64,000 nucleotides of DNA from Piscinibacter caeni (GTDB taxonomy: Bacteria; Pseudomonadota; Gammaproteobacteria; Burkholderiales; Burkholderiaceae_C), in NCBI GenBank assembly GCA_003265685.1, contig QJOU01000030.1, positions 1 through 64,000 of the forward strand, read 5' to 3'. Positions 55,572 to 64,000 of the stretch are shown in pieces; position 1 is the stretch's first letter; each line of letters begins with the position of its first letter. Both the position numbers and the translations under genes were made by a program. The notes under the pieces were generated by a model that saw only the letters and a list, made by a program, of their open reading frames with translations, searched no databases and had not been told where the DNA came from.

Positions 55572-57957
55572 GCGTGTCGCGCACCGCCACGCGCGGCTTG
55601 TAGATGCCGCAGGCGAGCACCAGGTCCTCCTCGACCGGCTCCACGTACGAGGTCTTGGGCGCCACCTCGCCGGTGGCCGGGTTGCGGAAGTCGTAGTCGA
55701 TCCAGCCGCCGCCGTGCCGCGCCACATCGAAGGCATCGCGCGTGAGCTTGGCCCCGTCGACCCCCGGGATCGTCGTCACGTTCACGCCCAAGCGCGCCGG
55801 GTTGCCGCCGAAGGCGCGGTAGACGCCCTGGCGGTCGAGCGCGAACACGTACATGTCGCGGTCGGTGAAGCGCTTGCCGTCGGCGGTGATCTCCTCCAGC
55901 GCCGCGCGCCCCTTGCGCTTGTACAGCTCGACGGCGGCGCGCACCATCGCCAGCGCCTCGTCGGCGCTGCCCTGGCGCAGGCGGAACGAACTCACCGCCG
56001 CGGCCAGCTGCTCGGCCCGCTCGCCGAGCTGCTCGGAGCCGTGCATGGCCTTCTCAACCATCTGGGCGTTGCGCTGCGTGATCTCGTCGATCTGCGCCAC
56101 CGCCTGCGAGATCTGCGCCAGCCCGCCGCTCTGCTCGGCCGCGCTGGAGGAGATCCGGCCCACGTTCTCGGCCACGTCGCGGATGCCGGCGACGATCTGG
56201 TCGAAGGTGCGCTGGGTGTGCTCGATCTCGCGCACCCCGGCCTCCACATGCGTGACCGCGTCGCCGATCAGCGCCTTGATCTCGCGCGCCGAGGCCGAAC
56301 TGCGCTGCGCCAGCGTGCGCACTTCGGCGGCCACCACGGCGAAGCCGCGCCCCTGATCGCCGGCCCGTGCCGCCTCGACCGCGGCATTCAGCGCCAGGAT
56401 GTTGGTCTGGAACGCGATGCCCTCGATGACGCCGATGATGTCGTGCACCTTGCGTGAGCTGGCCTGGATGTCCTGCATCGTCGTGACGGCCGTGCGCACC
56501 GCGCCGCCGCCGGACTCCGCCACGTCGCGCACCTTGGCGGCCAGCGCGTCGGCCGCGCGTGCGCCCTCGGCGCTGCGCTGCACCGCGGTCGTCAGGTCCT
56601 GCACGCTGGCGGCGGTCTGCTCCAGGCTCGAGGCCTGGGACTCGGTGCGCTCGGACAGCGACTTGCTGTCGTCGGCCAGGCGCAGGCCCGACTGCGCCAC
56701 CATCACCGAGTTGCTGCGGATCTGCGCCACCATCTCCGAGATGCGGCCGGTCATCTCGTCCAGCGTGCGCGCCACCACGGCCAGCTCGTCCTTGCCGGCC
56801 GCGTCGATGCGGGTCGCGAAGTCGCCCCGGGCGAGCTGGTGGACGCTGCGCTGCAGCCCCAGCACGCTGTCGAACAGCAGCTTGAAGAACGACGCCGCGA
56901 GGTAGGACACCCCCAGCAGCGTGCCCAGCCCGGCCAGCAGCGCGAACAGCCAGCGGCGCTGCGCCTGCGCGATGCGCTCGTCGAGAAGCGCCACCAGCTG
57001 CCGGGCGGCGGCCTGGCCCATCGCCATGGACTGGTCGACCGCGCGGCTGCCGGTGTCGAAGAAGGTCTTCGCGTCGACCTGCTGGCGCCCGGCGACGAAC
57101 ACCGCATCGACCAGCTCCGCGAACTCGCGCGAGGAGGCCAGGGCCGGCTCGAAGCCGTCGGGCACGTCCGTGCCGGTGCGGCGCAGCGCCGCCACGCTCA
57201 TGCGGGTGTTGGTCGCCTGGTGGGCCAGCAGGCGCTGGAACGACACCACCCGGGCACGTTCCTCCGGCGTGACCTGGCCGCGCTGCAGCATCCCGGCGCC
57301 CAGCCCGCGCATCTGCGCCAGCGATTCGGCCCAGGGCAGCACGTGCGCCACGCTGATGTGCATCAGGTGGAAGCTGGGCGCCTGCGGGTCCAGCAGCAGC
57401 TGGCTGTCCTCCGCGCTGCGCACCACGAAGGCGTAGAGCCGGTCGACCAGCTCGGTGTGGAGGGCGAAGCTCTGCACCGCCTCGGGCGGGTGCTCGCCCG
57501 CCGCCAGGCGGGCCAGTGCGGCGGACAGTTCGCGCCACTCGGGCGCCACGCGGAACGTGTCCACCGCCGCGACGGCGGCCTGCGTCTGCGCGAGCGCGGT
57601 CGCGAGTTCGGCGCGGGTCGTCTGCAGCGGCGCGTCGACGCCGGTGTCGCCGGCCAGCCGGCGGTTGAGCAGGCCGCGATGGCGTTGTGTCACCCCGACC
57701 AGGTCGGTCACGCGCGACACGATCGCCGCGCCCTGCTTCTCGGAGACGGCGAGCCGGGCCTCGGCCTGCACCGAGTCCAGCGTCTGCCAGGTCAGCCAGG
57801 CCAGCGGCACCGTCAGCACCACCGACAGCACGGCGATCTTGGCCGGAAAGCGCAGCTGCCGCATGAGGGCGGCGCCGGGCGCGAGCAGGCGATCGAGCAG
57901 GTTCAGCGTGAAGTTCCGCACGGCACGGCTCCGGTCCGAAGGGGGTCCCGGTTCCAT
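55564..57957 (-). CDS. Methyl-accepting chemotaxis protein with a C-terminal Cache-like domain
   Basis: 797 residues. Helix 1 (about 30-55), a large helical ligand domain (60-310, with TQRHRGLLNRRLAGD and a His/Met-rich LMHISVAHVLPWAE), helix 2 (about 315-340), HAMP, then the MCP signalling hairpin (DIIGVIEGIAFQTNILALNAAVEAARAGDQGRGFAVVA). After it comes a domain of about 120 residues (DRDMYVFALDRQGVYRAFGGNPARLG, GGGWIDYDFRNPATGEVAPKTSYVE) that reads as a single Cache fold but lies on the cytoplasmic side. The helical input domain is loosely NIT-like, so nitrate sensing is possible given the location. The start is uncertain; 57957 has no Shine-Dalgarno and 57866 is an alternative. Confidence 0.88.
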   Translation of the reverse strand: MEPGPPSDRSRAVRNFTLNLLDRLLAPGAALMRQLRFPAKIAVLSVVLTVPLAWLTWQTLDSVQAEARLAVSEKQGAAIVSRVTDLVGVTQRHRGLLNRRLAGDTGVDAPLQTTRAELATALAQTQAAVAAVDTFRVAPEWRELSAALARLAAGEHPPEAVQSFALHTELVDRLYAFVVRSAEDSQLLLDPQAPSFHLMHISVAHVLPWAESLAQMRGLGAGMLQRGQVTPEERARVVSFQRLLAHQATNTRMSVAALRRTGTDVPDGFEPALASSREFAELVDAVFVAGRQQVDAKTFFDTGSRAVDQSMAMGQAAARQLVALLDERIAQAQRRWLFALLAGLGTLLGVSYLAASFFKLLFDSVLGLQRSVHQLARGDFATRIDAAGKDELAVVARTLDEMTGRISEMVAQIRSNSVMVAQSGLRLADDSKSLSERTESQASSLEQTAASVQDLTTAVQRSAEGARAADALAAKVRDVAESGGGAVRTAVTTMQDIQASSRKVHDIIGVIEGIAFQTNILALNAAVEAARAGDQGRGFAVVAAEVRTLAQRSSASAREIKALIGDAVTHVEAGVREIEHTQRTFDQIVAGIRDVAENVGRISSSAAEQSGGLAQISQAVAQIDEITQRNAQMVEKAMHGSEQLGERAEQLAAAVSSFRLRQGSADEALAMVRAAVELYKRKGRAALEEITADGKRFTDRDMYVFALDRQGVYRAFGGNPARLGVNVTTIPGVDGAKLTRDAFDVARHGGGWIDYDFRNPATGEVAPKTSYVEPVEEDLVLACGIYKPRVAVRDTLS

Positions 57958-57997
57958 ATCGGCCGGCGGCAGCGGCACTGAAGCGGCCGGTTGCGCA

Positions 57998-58011
57998 TTG
58001 ATCGGGATCAG
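57998..58011. promoter_or_regulatory. FNR/ANR-type site upstream of narK1
   Basis: TTGAT-CGGG-ATCAG, one mismatch from the FNR consensus TTGAT-N4-ATCAA. Placed at -41.5, it predicts transcription from about 58046 with CATCGT as -10, leaving a 124-base leader before narK1. It is equally 41 bases from the divergent chemoreceptor start. Confidence 0.6.
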
Positions 58012-58130
58012 TCCGTGGCGCGCTGCCGGCGGCCATCGTTCTTCCGGAGGATGCCGCGTCGTGCGGACCTCGTTCTTGCGCCGCACCCGGCGTGTGCCGG
58101 CGGCGGATGCCGCGCCGGGCGGCAGCTTCC

Positions 58131-58136
58131 TACAGT
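58131..58136 (+). promoter_or_regulatory. Possible second -10 element before narK1 (TACAGT)
   Basis: TACAGT within CCTACAGTGGC, 33 bases before the ATG. It resembles the CTAGAxT elements of other genes here. The rest of the 212-base gap contains the FNR-type site and no gene. Confidence 0.3.
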
Positions 58137-58169
58137 GGCTGCATCGACAAGGATGCGGGGGAAACCTTC

Positions 58170-59420
58170 ATGAGCAAGCAGGGCCAGGCGCTCTCGGTGC
58201 TGATCGTCAGCACCCTGGCGTTCACCGTGTGCTTCATGGTCTGGATGATGTTCGGCGTGATCGGCATCCCGATCAAGAAGACGCTGAACCTCAACGCGAC
58301 CGAGTTCGGCCTGCTGACGGCCACGCCGGTGCTGACCGGCTCGCTGATCCGCGTGCCGCTGGGCATCTGGACCGACAAGTACGGCGGCCGCATCGTGATG
58401 GCCGTGCTGATGGCCAGCACGGTGCCGGCGATCTTCCTGATGTCCTACGCGACGGCGTACTGGCATTTCCTCGCGATCGGCCTGTTCGTCGGCCTGGCCG
58501 GCGGCTCGTTCTCGGTGGGCACGCCCTACGTGGCGCGCTGGTTCCCGAAGAAGCGCCAGGGCTTCGCGATGGGCGTGTACGGCGCGGGCAACTCGGGCGC
58601 GGCGGTCAACAAGTTCGTCGCGCCGGCGCTCGTGGTCGCCTTCGGCTGGACCATGGTGCCCACCGTCTACGCCGCGATCATGCTCGGCACGGTGGTCGTG
58701 TTCTGGCTCTTCAGCTACAGCGACCCGGCGCACCACGTGCCCGCGCACACCAAGTTCAGCGACCAGCTCAAGGCGCTGAAGGACCCGAAGGTCCTGAAGT
58801 ACTGCCAGTACTACTCGATCGTGTTCGGCGGCTACGTGGCGCTGAGCCTGTGGATGGTGCAGTACTACGTCGGCGAGTACGGACTGGACATCCGCGCCGC
58901 GGCGCTGCTGGCGGCCTGCTTCTCGCTGCCCGGCGGCGTGTTGCGCGCCATCGGCGGCTGGCTGTCGGACAAGTACGGTGCGCACAGCGTCACCTGGTGG
59001 GTGATGTGGGTGAGCTGGATCTGCCTGTTCCTGCTCTCCTACCCGCAGACCGACTTCACGATCGTGACCGTCAACGGCGCCAGGACCTTCCACCTCGGCC
59101 TGAACGTCTACGCCTTCACCGGGCTGATGTTCGTGCTCGGCATCTGCTGGGCCTTCGGCAAGGCGAGCGTCTTCAAGTACATCAGCGACGACTACCCGCA
59201 CAACATCGGCACGATCAGCGGCATCGTCGGCCTGGCCGGTGGCCTGGGCGGCTTCGTGCTGCCGATCATGTTCGGCGCGCTGATGGACCTGACCGGCATC
59301 CGCTCCAGCGCCTTCATGCTGATGTACGGCGTGGTCTGGGTCTCGCTGATCTGGATGTACTGGACCGAGGTGCGCAAGACCGAGGTCATCGGCCCCCGCT
59401 CGCAGGCCTTCGCCCGCTGA
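58170..59420 (+). CDS. narK1: Nitrate/nitrite transporter NarK, type 1
   Basis: 416 residues, MFS with 12 predicted helices. Helix 2 contains LTGSLIRVPLGIWTDKYGGR with the conserved substrate Arg, and the nitrate signature appears as GVYGAGNSGAAVNKF (about 143-157). NarK1-type proteins are thought to be nitrate/proton symporters that start nitrate respiration. The ATG was chosen because the upstream open frame lacks membrane character and lies over promoter sequence. First gene of the narK1-narK2-narG operon. Confidence 0.94.
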   Translation: MSKQGQALSVLIVSTLAFTVCFMVWMMFGVIGIPIKKTLNLNATEFGLLTATPVLTGSLIRVPLGIWTDKYGGRIVMAVLMASTVPAIFLMSYATAYWHFLAIGLFVGLAGGSFSVGTPYVARWFPKKRQGFAMGVYGAGNSGAAVNKFVAPALVVAFGWTMVPTVYAAIMLGTVVVFWLFSYSDPAHHVPAHTKFSDQLKALKDPKVLKYCQYYSIVFGGYVALSLWMVQYYVGEYGLDIRAAALLAACFSLPGGVLRAIGGWLSDKYGAHSVTWWVMWVSWICLFLLSYPQTDFTIVTVNGARTFHLGLNVYAFTGLMFVLGICWAFGKASVFKYISDDYPHNIGTISGIVGLAGGLGGFVLPIMFGALMDLTGIRSSAFMLMYGVVWVSLIWMYWTEVRKTEVIGPRSQAFAR

Positions 59421-59439
59421 GCTTCTTCGAGGAACCATC

Positions 59440-61092
59440 ATGAACACCACCACCGCCGCCGGTGCACCCGCGCGTGCAGCGAGCGGCGCGGACATCGCCG
59501 ACTGGCGGCCTGAGGACGAGGAATTCTGGGAAAGCACCGGCAAGAAGATCGCCTACCGCAACCTCTGGATCTCGGTGCCCGCGCTGCTGTGCGGCTTCGC
59601 GGTCTGGGGCATGTGGGGGATCATCAGCGTGCAGATGCTCAACCTCGGCTTCCCGTTCACGCAGGCCGAGCTGTTCACGCTGACCGCGATCGCCGGCATC
59701 GCCGGCGCGACGATGCGCATCCCGGCCTCCTTCCTGGTGCGCCTCTCGGGCGGGCGCAACACCATCTTCCTGACCACCGCGATGCTGCTCGCGCCGGCCA
59801 TCGGCACCGGCATCGTGCTGCAGCACAAGGACTGGCCGCTGTGGGCCTTCCAGCTGATGGCGCTGTGGTCGGGCGTGGGCGGCGGCAACTTCGCCTCGTC
59901 GATGTCCAACATCAGCACCTTCTTCCCGAAGCGGCTGCAGGGCACCGCGCTCGGGCTGAACGCGGGGCTGGGCAACTTCGGCGTGACGACGATGCAGATC
60001 GTCATCCCGCTGGTGATGACGGTCGGCCTGTTCGGCACCTTCGGCGGCGAGCCGATGACGCTGCTGAAGGACAGCGGCTGGATCTTCGGCAAGATCGCCG
60101 CCGGCACGTCGACCTGGATCCAGAACGCCGGCTTCGCCTGGCTGCTCTCGCTGGTGCCGCTGTCGATCCTGTGCTGGTTCGGCATGAACAACCTGAAGAC
60201 GGTCTCGCCCGACACGGGCCATCCGCTCGTCGCGTTCGCCAAGATCACCTGGCTCTACACGCTGGCCTTCATCCCGTCGATCCTCGGGCTGTACCTGTAC
60301 CTGCCCAAGCCGACCGGGCTGGGCCTGATCAGCATGTGGGTCGCGATCCCGCTGGACATCGTGGCCGCGCTGACCATCATGCGCCTGGCCGCCTTCGGCC
60401 CGATGAAGGAGAACATCGCGAAGCAGTTCGCGATCTTCCGCGACAAGCACACCTGGTCGCTGACGGCCCTCTACATCGTCACCTTCGGCTCGTTCATCGG
60501 CTTCTCGATGGCGCTGCCGCTGGCGATGAAGGTGATCTTCGGCGTCAGCCACGTGCAGGACGCCGCCGGCGTGTGGCAGCACACGGCCGCCAACCCGAAC
60601 GCGCCGACCGTGCTGGCCTACGCCTGGATCGGCCCCTTCGTCGGCGCCGCGGTGCGCCCGGTGGGCGGCTGGATCAGCGACAAGCTCGGCGGCTCGATCG
60701 TCACGCAGGTGATCTCGGCGGTGATGGTGGCCGCCTCCGTCGCCGTCGGCTGGGTGATGCAGCAGGCCTGGTACTCGGCCACGCCGGAGCAGTACTTCCC
60801 GGCCTTCCTCGGCCTGTTCATCCTGCTGTTCGCCGCCAGCGGCATCGGCAACGGCTCGACCTTCCGCACCATCGGCGTGATCTTCGACCGCGCCCAGGCC
60901 GGCCCGGTGCTGGGCTGGACCTCGGCGGTGGCTGCCTACGGCGCCTTCATCGCGCCGATCGTGATCGGCGACCAGATCAAGGCCGGCACGCCGCAGTTCG
61001 CGATGTACGGCTTCGCGGTGTTCTACGCCGTCTGCCTGGTGCTGAACTGGTGGTTCTACCTGCGCCGCAACGCCTACGTGAAGAACCCTTGA
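59440..61092 (+). CDS. narK2: Nitrate/nitrite antiporter NarK, type 2
   Basis: 550 residues, longer than NarK1 because of a 40-residue hydrophilic N-terminus (ADWRPEDEEFWES) and a longer central loop (about 205-245, DSGWIFGKIAAGTSTWIQNAG). The nitrate signatures GLNAGLGNFGVTTMQ and GIGNGSTFRTIG are present. NarK2-type proteins exchange nitrate for nitrite. In several proteobacteria NarK1 and NarK2 are one fused protein; here they are separate, 19 bases apart. GAGGAA precedes the ATG. Confidence 0.94.
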   Translation: MNTTTAAGAPARAASGADIADWRPEDEEFWESTGKKIAYRNLWISVPALLCGFAVWGMWGIISVQMLNLGFPFTQAELFTLTAIAGIAGATMRIPASFLVRLSGGRNTIFLTTAMLLAPAIGTGIVLQHKDWPLWAFQLMALWSGVGGGNFASSMSNISTFFPKRLQGTALGLNAGLGNFGVTTMQIVIPLVMTVGLFGTFGGEPMTLLKDSGWIFGKIAAGTSTWIQNAGFAWLLSLVPLSILCWFGMNNLKTVSPDTGHPLVAFAKITWLYTLAFIPSILGLYLYLPKPTGLGLISMWVAIPLDIVAALTIMRLAAFGPMKENIAKQFAIFRDKHTWSLTALYIVTFGSFIGFSMALPLAMKVIFGVSHVQDAAGVWQHTAANPNAPTVLAYAWIGPFVGAAVRPVGGWISDKLGGSIVTQVISAVMVAASVAVGWVMQQAWYSATPEQYFPAFLGLFILLFAASGIGNGSTFRTIGVIFDRAQAGPVLGWTSAVAAYGAFIAPIVIGDQIKAGTPQFAMYGFAVFYAVCLVLNWWFYLRRNAYVKNP

Positions 61093-61102
61093 AAGAACCG
61101 AC

Positions 61103-64000
61103 ATGAGCCACTTCCTCGATCGACTCACGTACTTCAAGCAGCCCAAGGAGGCCTTCTCCGGCGGGCACGGCGTCGCCACCGGCGAGGACCGCACCTGGGA
61201 GGACGCCTACCGCGACCGCTGGGCGCACGACAAGGTGGTGCGCTCCACCCACGGCGTGAACTGCACCGGCTCGTGCTCGTGGAAGATCCACGTCAAGGGC
61301 GGCATCGTCACCTGGGAGACGCAGCAGACCGACTACCCGCGCACCCGCTGGGACATGCCCAACCACGAGCCGCGCGGCTGCGCGCGCGGCGCGAGCTACA
61401 GCTGGTACCTCTACAGCGCCAACCGTGTGAAGTACCCGCTGGTGCGCGGCCGGCTGCTGAAGGCCTGGCGCGAGGCGCGCCTCCAGCACGACCCGGTGAC
61501 CGCCTGGGCCAGCCTGGTGGAGGACGAGGCCAAGCGGCGCGACTGGCAGCGCGTGCGCGGCCTGGGCGGCTTCGTGCGCTCGAGCTGGGACGAGGTCAAC
61601 GAGATCGTCGCCGCGGCCAACGTGCACACCATCAAGAAGCACGGGCCGGACCGCATCATCGGCTTTTCGCCGATCCCGGCGATGTCGATGATCAGCTACG
61701 CCGCCGGCTCGCGCTACCTGTCGCTGATCGGCGGCGTGTGCATGAGCTTCTACGACTGGTACTGCGACCTGCCGCCCTCGAGCCCGCAGGTCTGGGGCGA
61801 GCAGACCGACGTGCCCGAGTCGGCCGACTGGTACAACAGCACCTACCTGATCGCCTGGGGCAGCAACGTGCCGCAGACGCGCACGCCCGACGCGCACTTC
61901 TTCACCGAGGTGCGCTACAAGGGTGCGAAGACGGTGGCGGTGACACCCGACTACGCCGAGATCAGCAAGCTCTGCGACCTCTGGCTGCACCCCAAGCAGG
62001 GCACCGACGCCGCGCTCGCGATGGCCATGGGCCACGTGATCCTGAAGGAGTTCTACTTCGACAAGCGGTCCGCGTATTTCGACGACTACGCGCGCCGCTA
62101 CACCGACCTGCCGATGCTGGTGCTGCTGAAGGAGCAGGCCCTGCCCGACGGCCGCACGGCGCTGGTGCCCGACCGCTACCTGCGCGCGAGCGACTTCAAC
62201 GGCAAGCTCGGCCAGGCCAACCACCCGGAATGGAAGACGGTGGCCTTCGACGAGGTCGGCAAGGTCGTGCTGCCGAACGGCGCGATCGGCTTCCGCTGGG
62301 GCCCGGACGGGCGCGCCGACGCCGGCCAGTGGAACCTCGAGGCCAAGGAGGCGCGCCACGGCAAGGACGTGAAGCTCAAGCTCTCGGTGCTCGAGGGGGA
62401 CTACCCGGGCGGCGAGACCGCGCAGGTCGCCTTCCCGTACTTCGCCGGCAGCGCCACCGAACATTTCACCGCCAGCCCGCAGAGCGGCGGCGAGGTGCTG
62501 GTGCGCACGGTGCCGGTGCAGCGCATCACGCTCGGCAAGGAAGGCGAGAAGCGCGAGGCCGTGGTCGCCACGGTGTTCGACCTGCAGGTGGCCAACTACG
62601 GCGTCGCGCGCGGCCTGCCCGGCGACAGCGCGCCCACGAGCTACGACGACGACCAGCCCTACACCCCGGCCTGGCAGGAGCGCATCACCGGCGTGCCGCG
62701 GGCGCAGGTGATCAGCGTGGCGCGCGAGTTCGCAGACAACGCCGACAAGACACGCGGCAAGTCGATGGTGATCATCGGCGCGGCGATGAACCACTGGTAC
62801 CACTGCGACATGAACTACCGCGGCATCATCAACATGCTGATGATGTGCGGCTGCATCGGCCAGAGCGGCGGCGGCTGGGCGCATTACGTGGGCCAGGAGA
62901 AGCTGCGCCCGCAGACCGGCTGGACGGCGCTGGCCTTCGCGCTGGACTGGATCCGCCCGCCGCGCCAGCAGAACAGCACCAGCTTCTTCTACGCCCACAC
63001 CGACCAGTGGCGCTACGAGAAGCTCGGCGTCGAGGAGGTGCTCTCGCCGCTGGCCGACAAGGCGGCCTTCGGCGGCAGCATGATCGACTACAACGTGCGC
63101 GCCGAGCGCATGGGCTGGCTGCCCTCGGCGCCGCAGCTGCAGACCAACCCGATCCAGGTGGTGAAGGACGCCGCCGCAGCCGGCCAGGACGCCAAGGCCT
63201 ACGCCAGCGCCGCGCTGAAGAGCGGCAAGCTGCGCATGAGCTGCGAGGACCCGGACGAGCCGGCCAACTGGCCGCGCAACATGTTCGTCTGGCGCTCCAA
63301 CCTGCTCGGCTCCTCGGGCAAGGGCCACGAGTACTTCCTCAAGCACCTGCTGGGCACCACGCACGGCGTGCAGGGCAAGGACCTGGGCCCCGACGACGCC
63401 AAGCCCGAGGAGGTGGTCTGGCACGACCAGGCGCCCGAGGGCAAGCTCGACCTGCTGGTGACGCTCGACTTCCGCATGAGCACCACCTGCCTGTACTCGG
63501 ACATCGTGCTGCCCACCGCGACCTGGTACGAGAAGAACGACCTCAACACCAGCGACATGCACCCCTTCATCCACCCGCTCTCGACCGCGGTGGACCCGGC
63601 CTGGCAGTCGCGCAGCGACTGGGAGATCTACAAGGGCTTCGCGAAGAAGTTCAGCGAGGTCTGCGTCGGGCACCTGGGCGTCGAGAAGGAGCTGGTGCTG
63701 ACGCCGCTGATGCACGACAGCCCGGCCGAGCTGGCCCAGCCCTTCGACGTGAAGGAGTGGAAGAAGGGCGAGTGCGAGCTGATCCCGGGCGTCACCGCGC
63801 CGCAGATGGCGGTGGTCGAGCGCGACTACCCGAACGTCTACAAGCGCTTCACCGCGCTCGGGCCGCTGATGACCAAGGTGGGCAACGGCGGCAAGGGCAT
63901 CGCCTGGAACACGCAGGACGAGGTGAAGCAGCTCGCCGAGCTGAACGGCGTGGTCAGCGAGCCCGGCGCCACCTGCGGCATGCCGAAGATCGAGAGCGAC
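61103..64000 (+). CDS. narG: Respiratory nitrate reductase alpha subunit NarG (partial, cut by the window end)
   Basis: 966 codons with no stop before the window end; full NarG is about 1240. It catalyses nitrate to nitrite with Mo-bis-MGD on the cytoplasmic side of the membrane. The FS0 cluster ligands His50, Cys54, Cys58 (STHGVNCTGSCSWK) and Cys93 (EPRGCARG) are intact, and the Mo-ligand Asp222 lies in DWYCDLPP. SADWYNSTYLIAWGSNVPQTRTPDAHF is nearly identical to E. coli. The N-terminal SHFLDRLTYFKQ remnant leader is present. It lies 10 bases after narK2; narH, narJ and narI are expected beyond the window. Confidence 0.96.
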   Translation, partial: MSHFLDRLTYFKQPKEAFSGGHGVATGEDRTWEDAYRDRWAHDKVVRSTHGVNCTGSCSWKIHVKGGIVTWETQQTDYPRTRWDMPNHEPRGCARGASYSWYLYSANRVKYPLVRGRLLKAWREARLQHDPVTAWASLVEDEAKRRDWQRVRGLGGFVRSSWDEVNEIVAAANVHTIKKHGPDRIIGFSPIPAMSMISYAAGSRYLSLIGGVCMSFYDWYCDLPPSSPQVWGEQTDVPESADWYNSTYLIAWGSNVPQTRTPDAHFFTEVRYKGAKTVAVTPDYAEISKLCDLWLHPKQGTDAALAMAMGHVILKEFYFDKRSAYFDDYARRYTDLPMLVLLKEQALPDGRTALVPDRYLRASDFNGKLGQANHPEWKTVAFDEVGKVVLPNGAIGFRWGPDGRADAGQWNLEAKEARHGKDVKLKLSVLEGDYPGGETAQVAFPYFAGSATEHFTASPQSGGEVLVRTVPVQRITLGKEGEKREAVVATVFDLQVANYGVARGLPGDSAPTSYDDDQPYTPAWQERITGVPRAQVISVAREFADNADKTRGKSMVIIGAAMNHWYHCDMNYRGIINMLMMCGCIGQSGGGWAHYVGQEKLRPQTGWTALAFALDWIRPPRQQNSTSFFYAHTDQWRYEKLGVEEVLSPLADKAAFGGSMIDYNVRAERMGWLPSAPQLQTNPIQVVKDAAAAGQDAKAYASAALKSGKLRMSCEDPDEPANWPRNMFVWRSNLLGSSGKGHEYFLKHLLGTTHGVQGKDLGPDDAKPEEVVWHDQAPEGKLDLLVTLDFRMSTTCLYSDIVLPTATWYEKNDLNTSDMHPFIHPLSTAVDPAWQSRSDWEIYKGFAKKFSEVCVGHLGVEKELVLTPLMHDSPAELAQPFDVKEWKKGECELIPGVTAPQMAVVERDYPNVYKRFTALGPLMTKVGNGGKGIAWNTQDEVKQLAELNGVVSEPGATCGMPKIESD

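Noticed and set aside
55564-57957. Chemoreceptor as a definite nitrate sensor
   Set aside because: The N-terminal domain is only loosely NIT-like and no nitrate-binding motif can be named; left as a possibility.
60977-63715. 912-codon minus-strand open frame over narG
   Set aside because: Shadow of narG, whose cluster and molybdenum ligands are intact on the plus strand and whose frame is open to the window end.

Overview
The window is about 64 kb of very GC-rich DNA (roughly 70% by eye) with tightly packed genes. No gene-free stretch exceeds 300 bases; the longest gap is about 240 bases, before rep. The gene content suggests a betaproteobacterium of the order Burkholderiales, perhaps near Rubrivivax, Leptothrix or Methylibium: the atpIBEFHAGDC order, mltA, apaG, the 'site-specific recombinase' membrane family, DUF2917, a fused indolepyruvate oxidoreductase and a narXL/narKK/narG locus. 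The genus is inference, and the organism appears to be capable of nitrate respiration. I saw no tRNA, rRNA, insertion sequence, phage or CRISPR array.

Layout. 1-2.6 kb: a sugar-acid operon (HpaI-type aldolase, aldose epimerase-like protein, SMP-30 lactonase). 2.7-5.3 kb: an RTX-type calcium-binding repeat protein with a hairpin in its leader. 5.3-8.0 kb (minus): a DsbD-type reductant conductor and a thioredoxin-fold partner. 8.2-15.3 kb: the complete F1Fo ATP synthase operon. 15.3-21.1 kb: an AEC transporter, a small unknown gene, rep helicase and a LytS/LytTR-type two-component pair. 21.2-27.5 kb (minus): a secreted DUF1501/DUF1800 pair, the latter with a long Pro-Ala tract, and a ravA/viaA pair. 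27.5-31.4 kb (minus): a complete TRAP transporter with an unusual repeat insert in the large permease, an operator-like promoter and a 14-bp intergenic hairpin. 31.5-33.9 kb (minus): three tandem YceI proteins and a cytochrome b561. 34-39.3 kb: a lipoprotein, then a fused indolepyruvate oxidoreductase with a divergent Lrp/AsnC regulator. 39.3-46.7 kb: mltA overlapping a 41-residue membrane ORF head to head, a multi-pass membrane protein, apaG and rpe sharing one palindromic promoter, a J-domain protein and a MocR regulator facing a DUF2917 gene.

47.2-51.7 kb holds the least familiar module. A metallophosphoesterase with a large helical insert is followed, 10 bases downstream, by a CHAT-domain (caspase-like) protein with a helical C-terminal region. 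A class 3 lipase is divergent from them, and the pair is driven by a near-consensus promoter.

51.7-64 kb is a nitrate-respiration locus: narX, narL, an unknown gene, a lone receiver, a chemoreceptor with a C-terminal Cache-like domain, narK1, narK2 and the start of narG, which is cut by the window end. FNR-type palindromes lie before narX, centred at -41.5 from the predicted start of transcription, and before narK1. This suggests that oxygen limitation induces the sensor pair and the transport/reductase operon, with NarXL adding nitrate control.

A recurring core promoter, CTAGA(A/C/G)T, sits just upstream of several plus-strand genes. Some of these (rpe, narX, probably apaG and the lrp-like gene) would then make leaderless or near-leaderless mRNAs.
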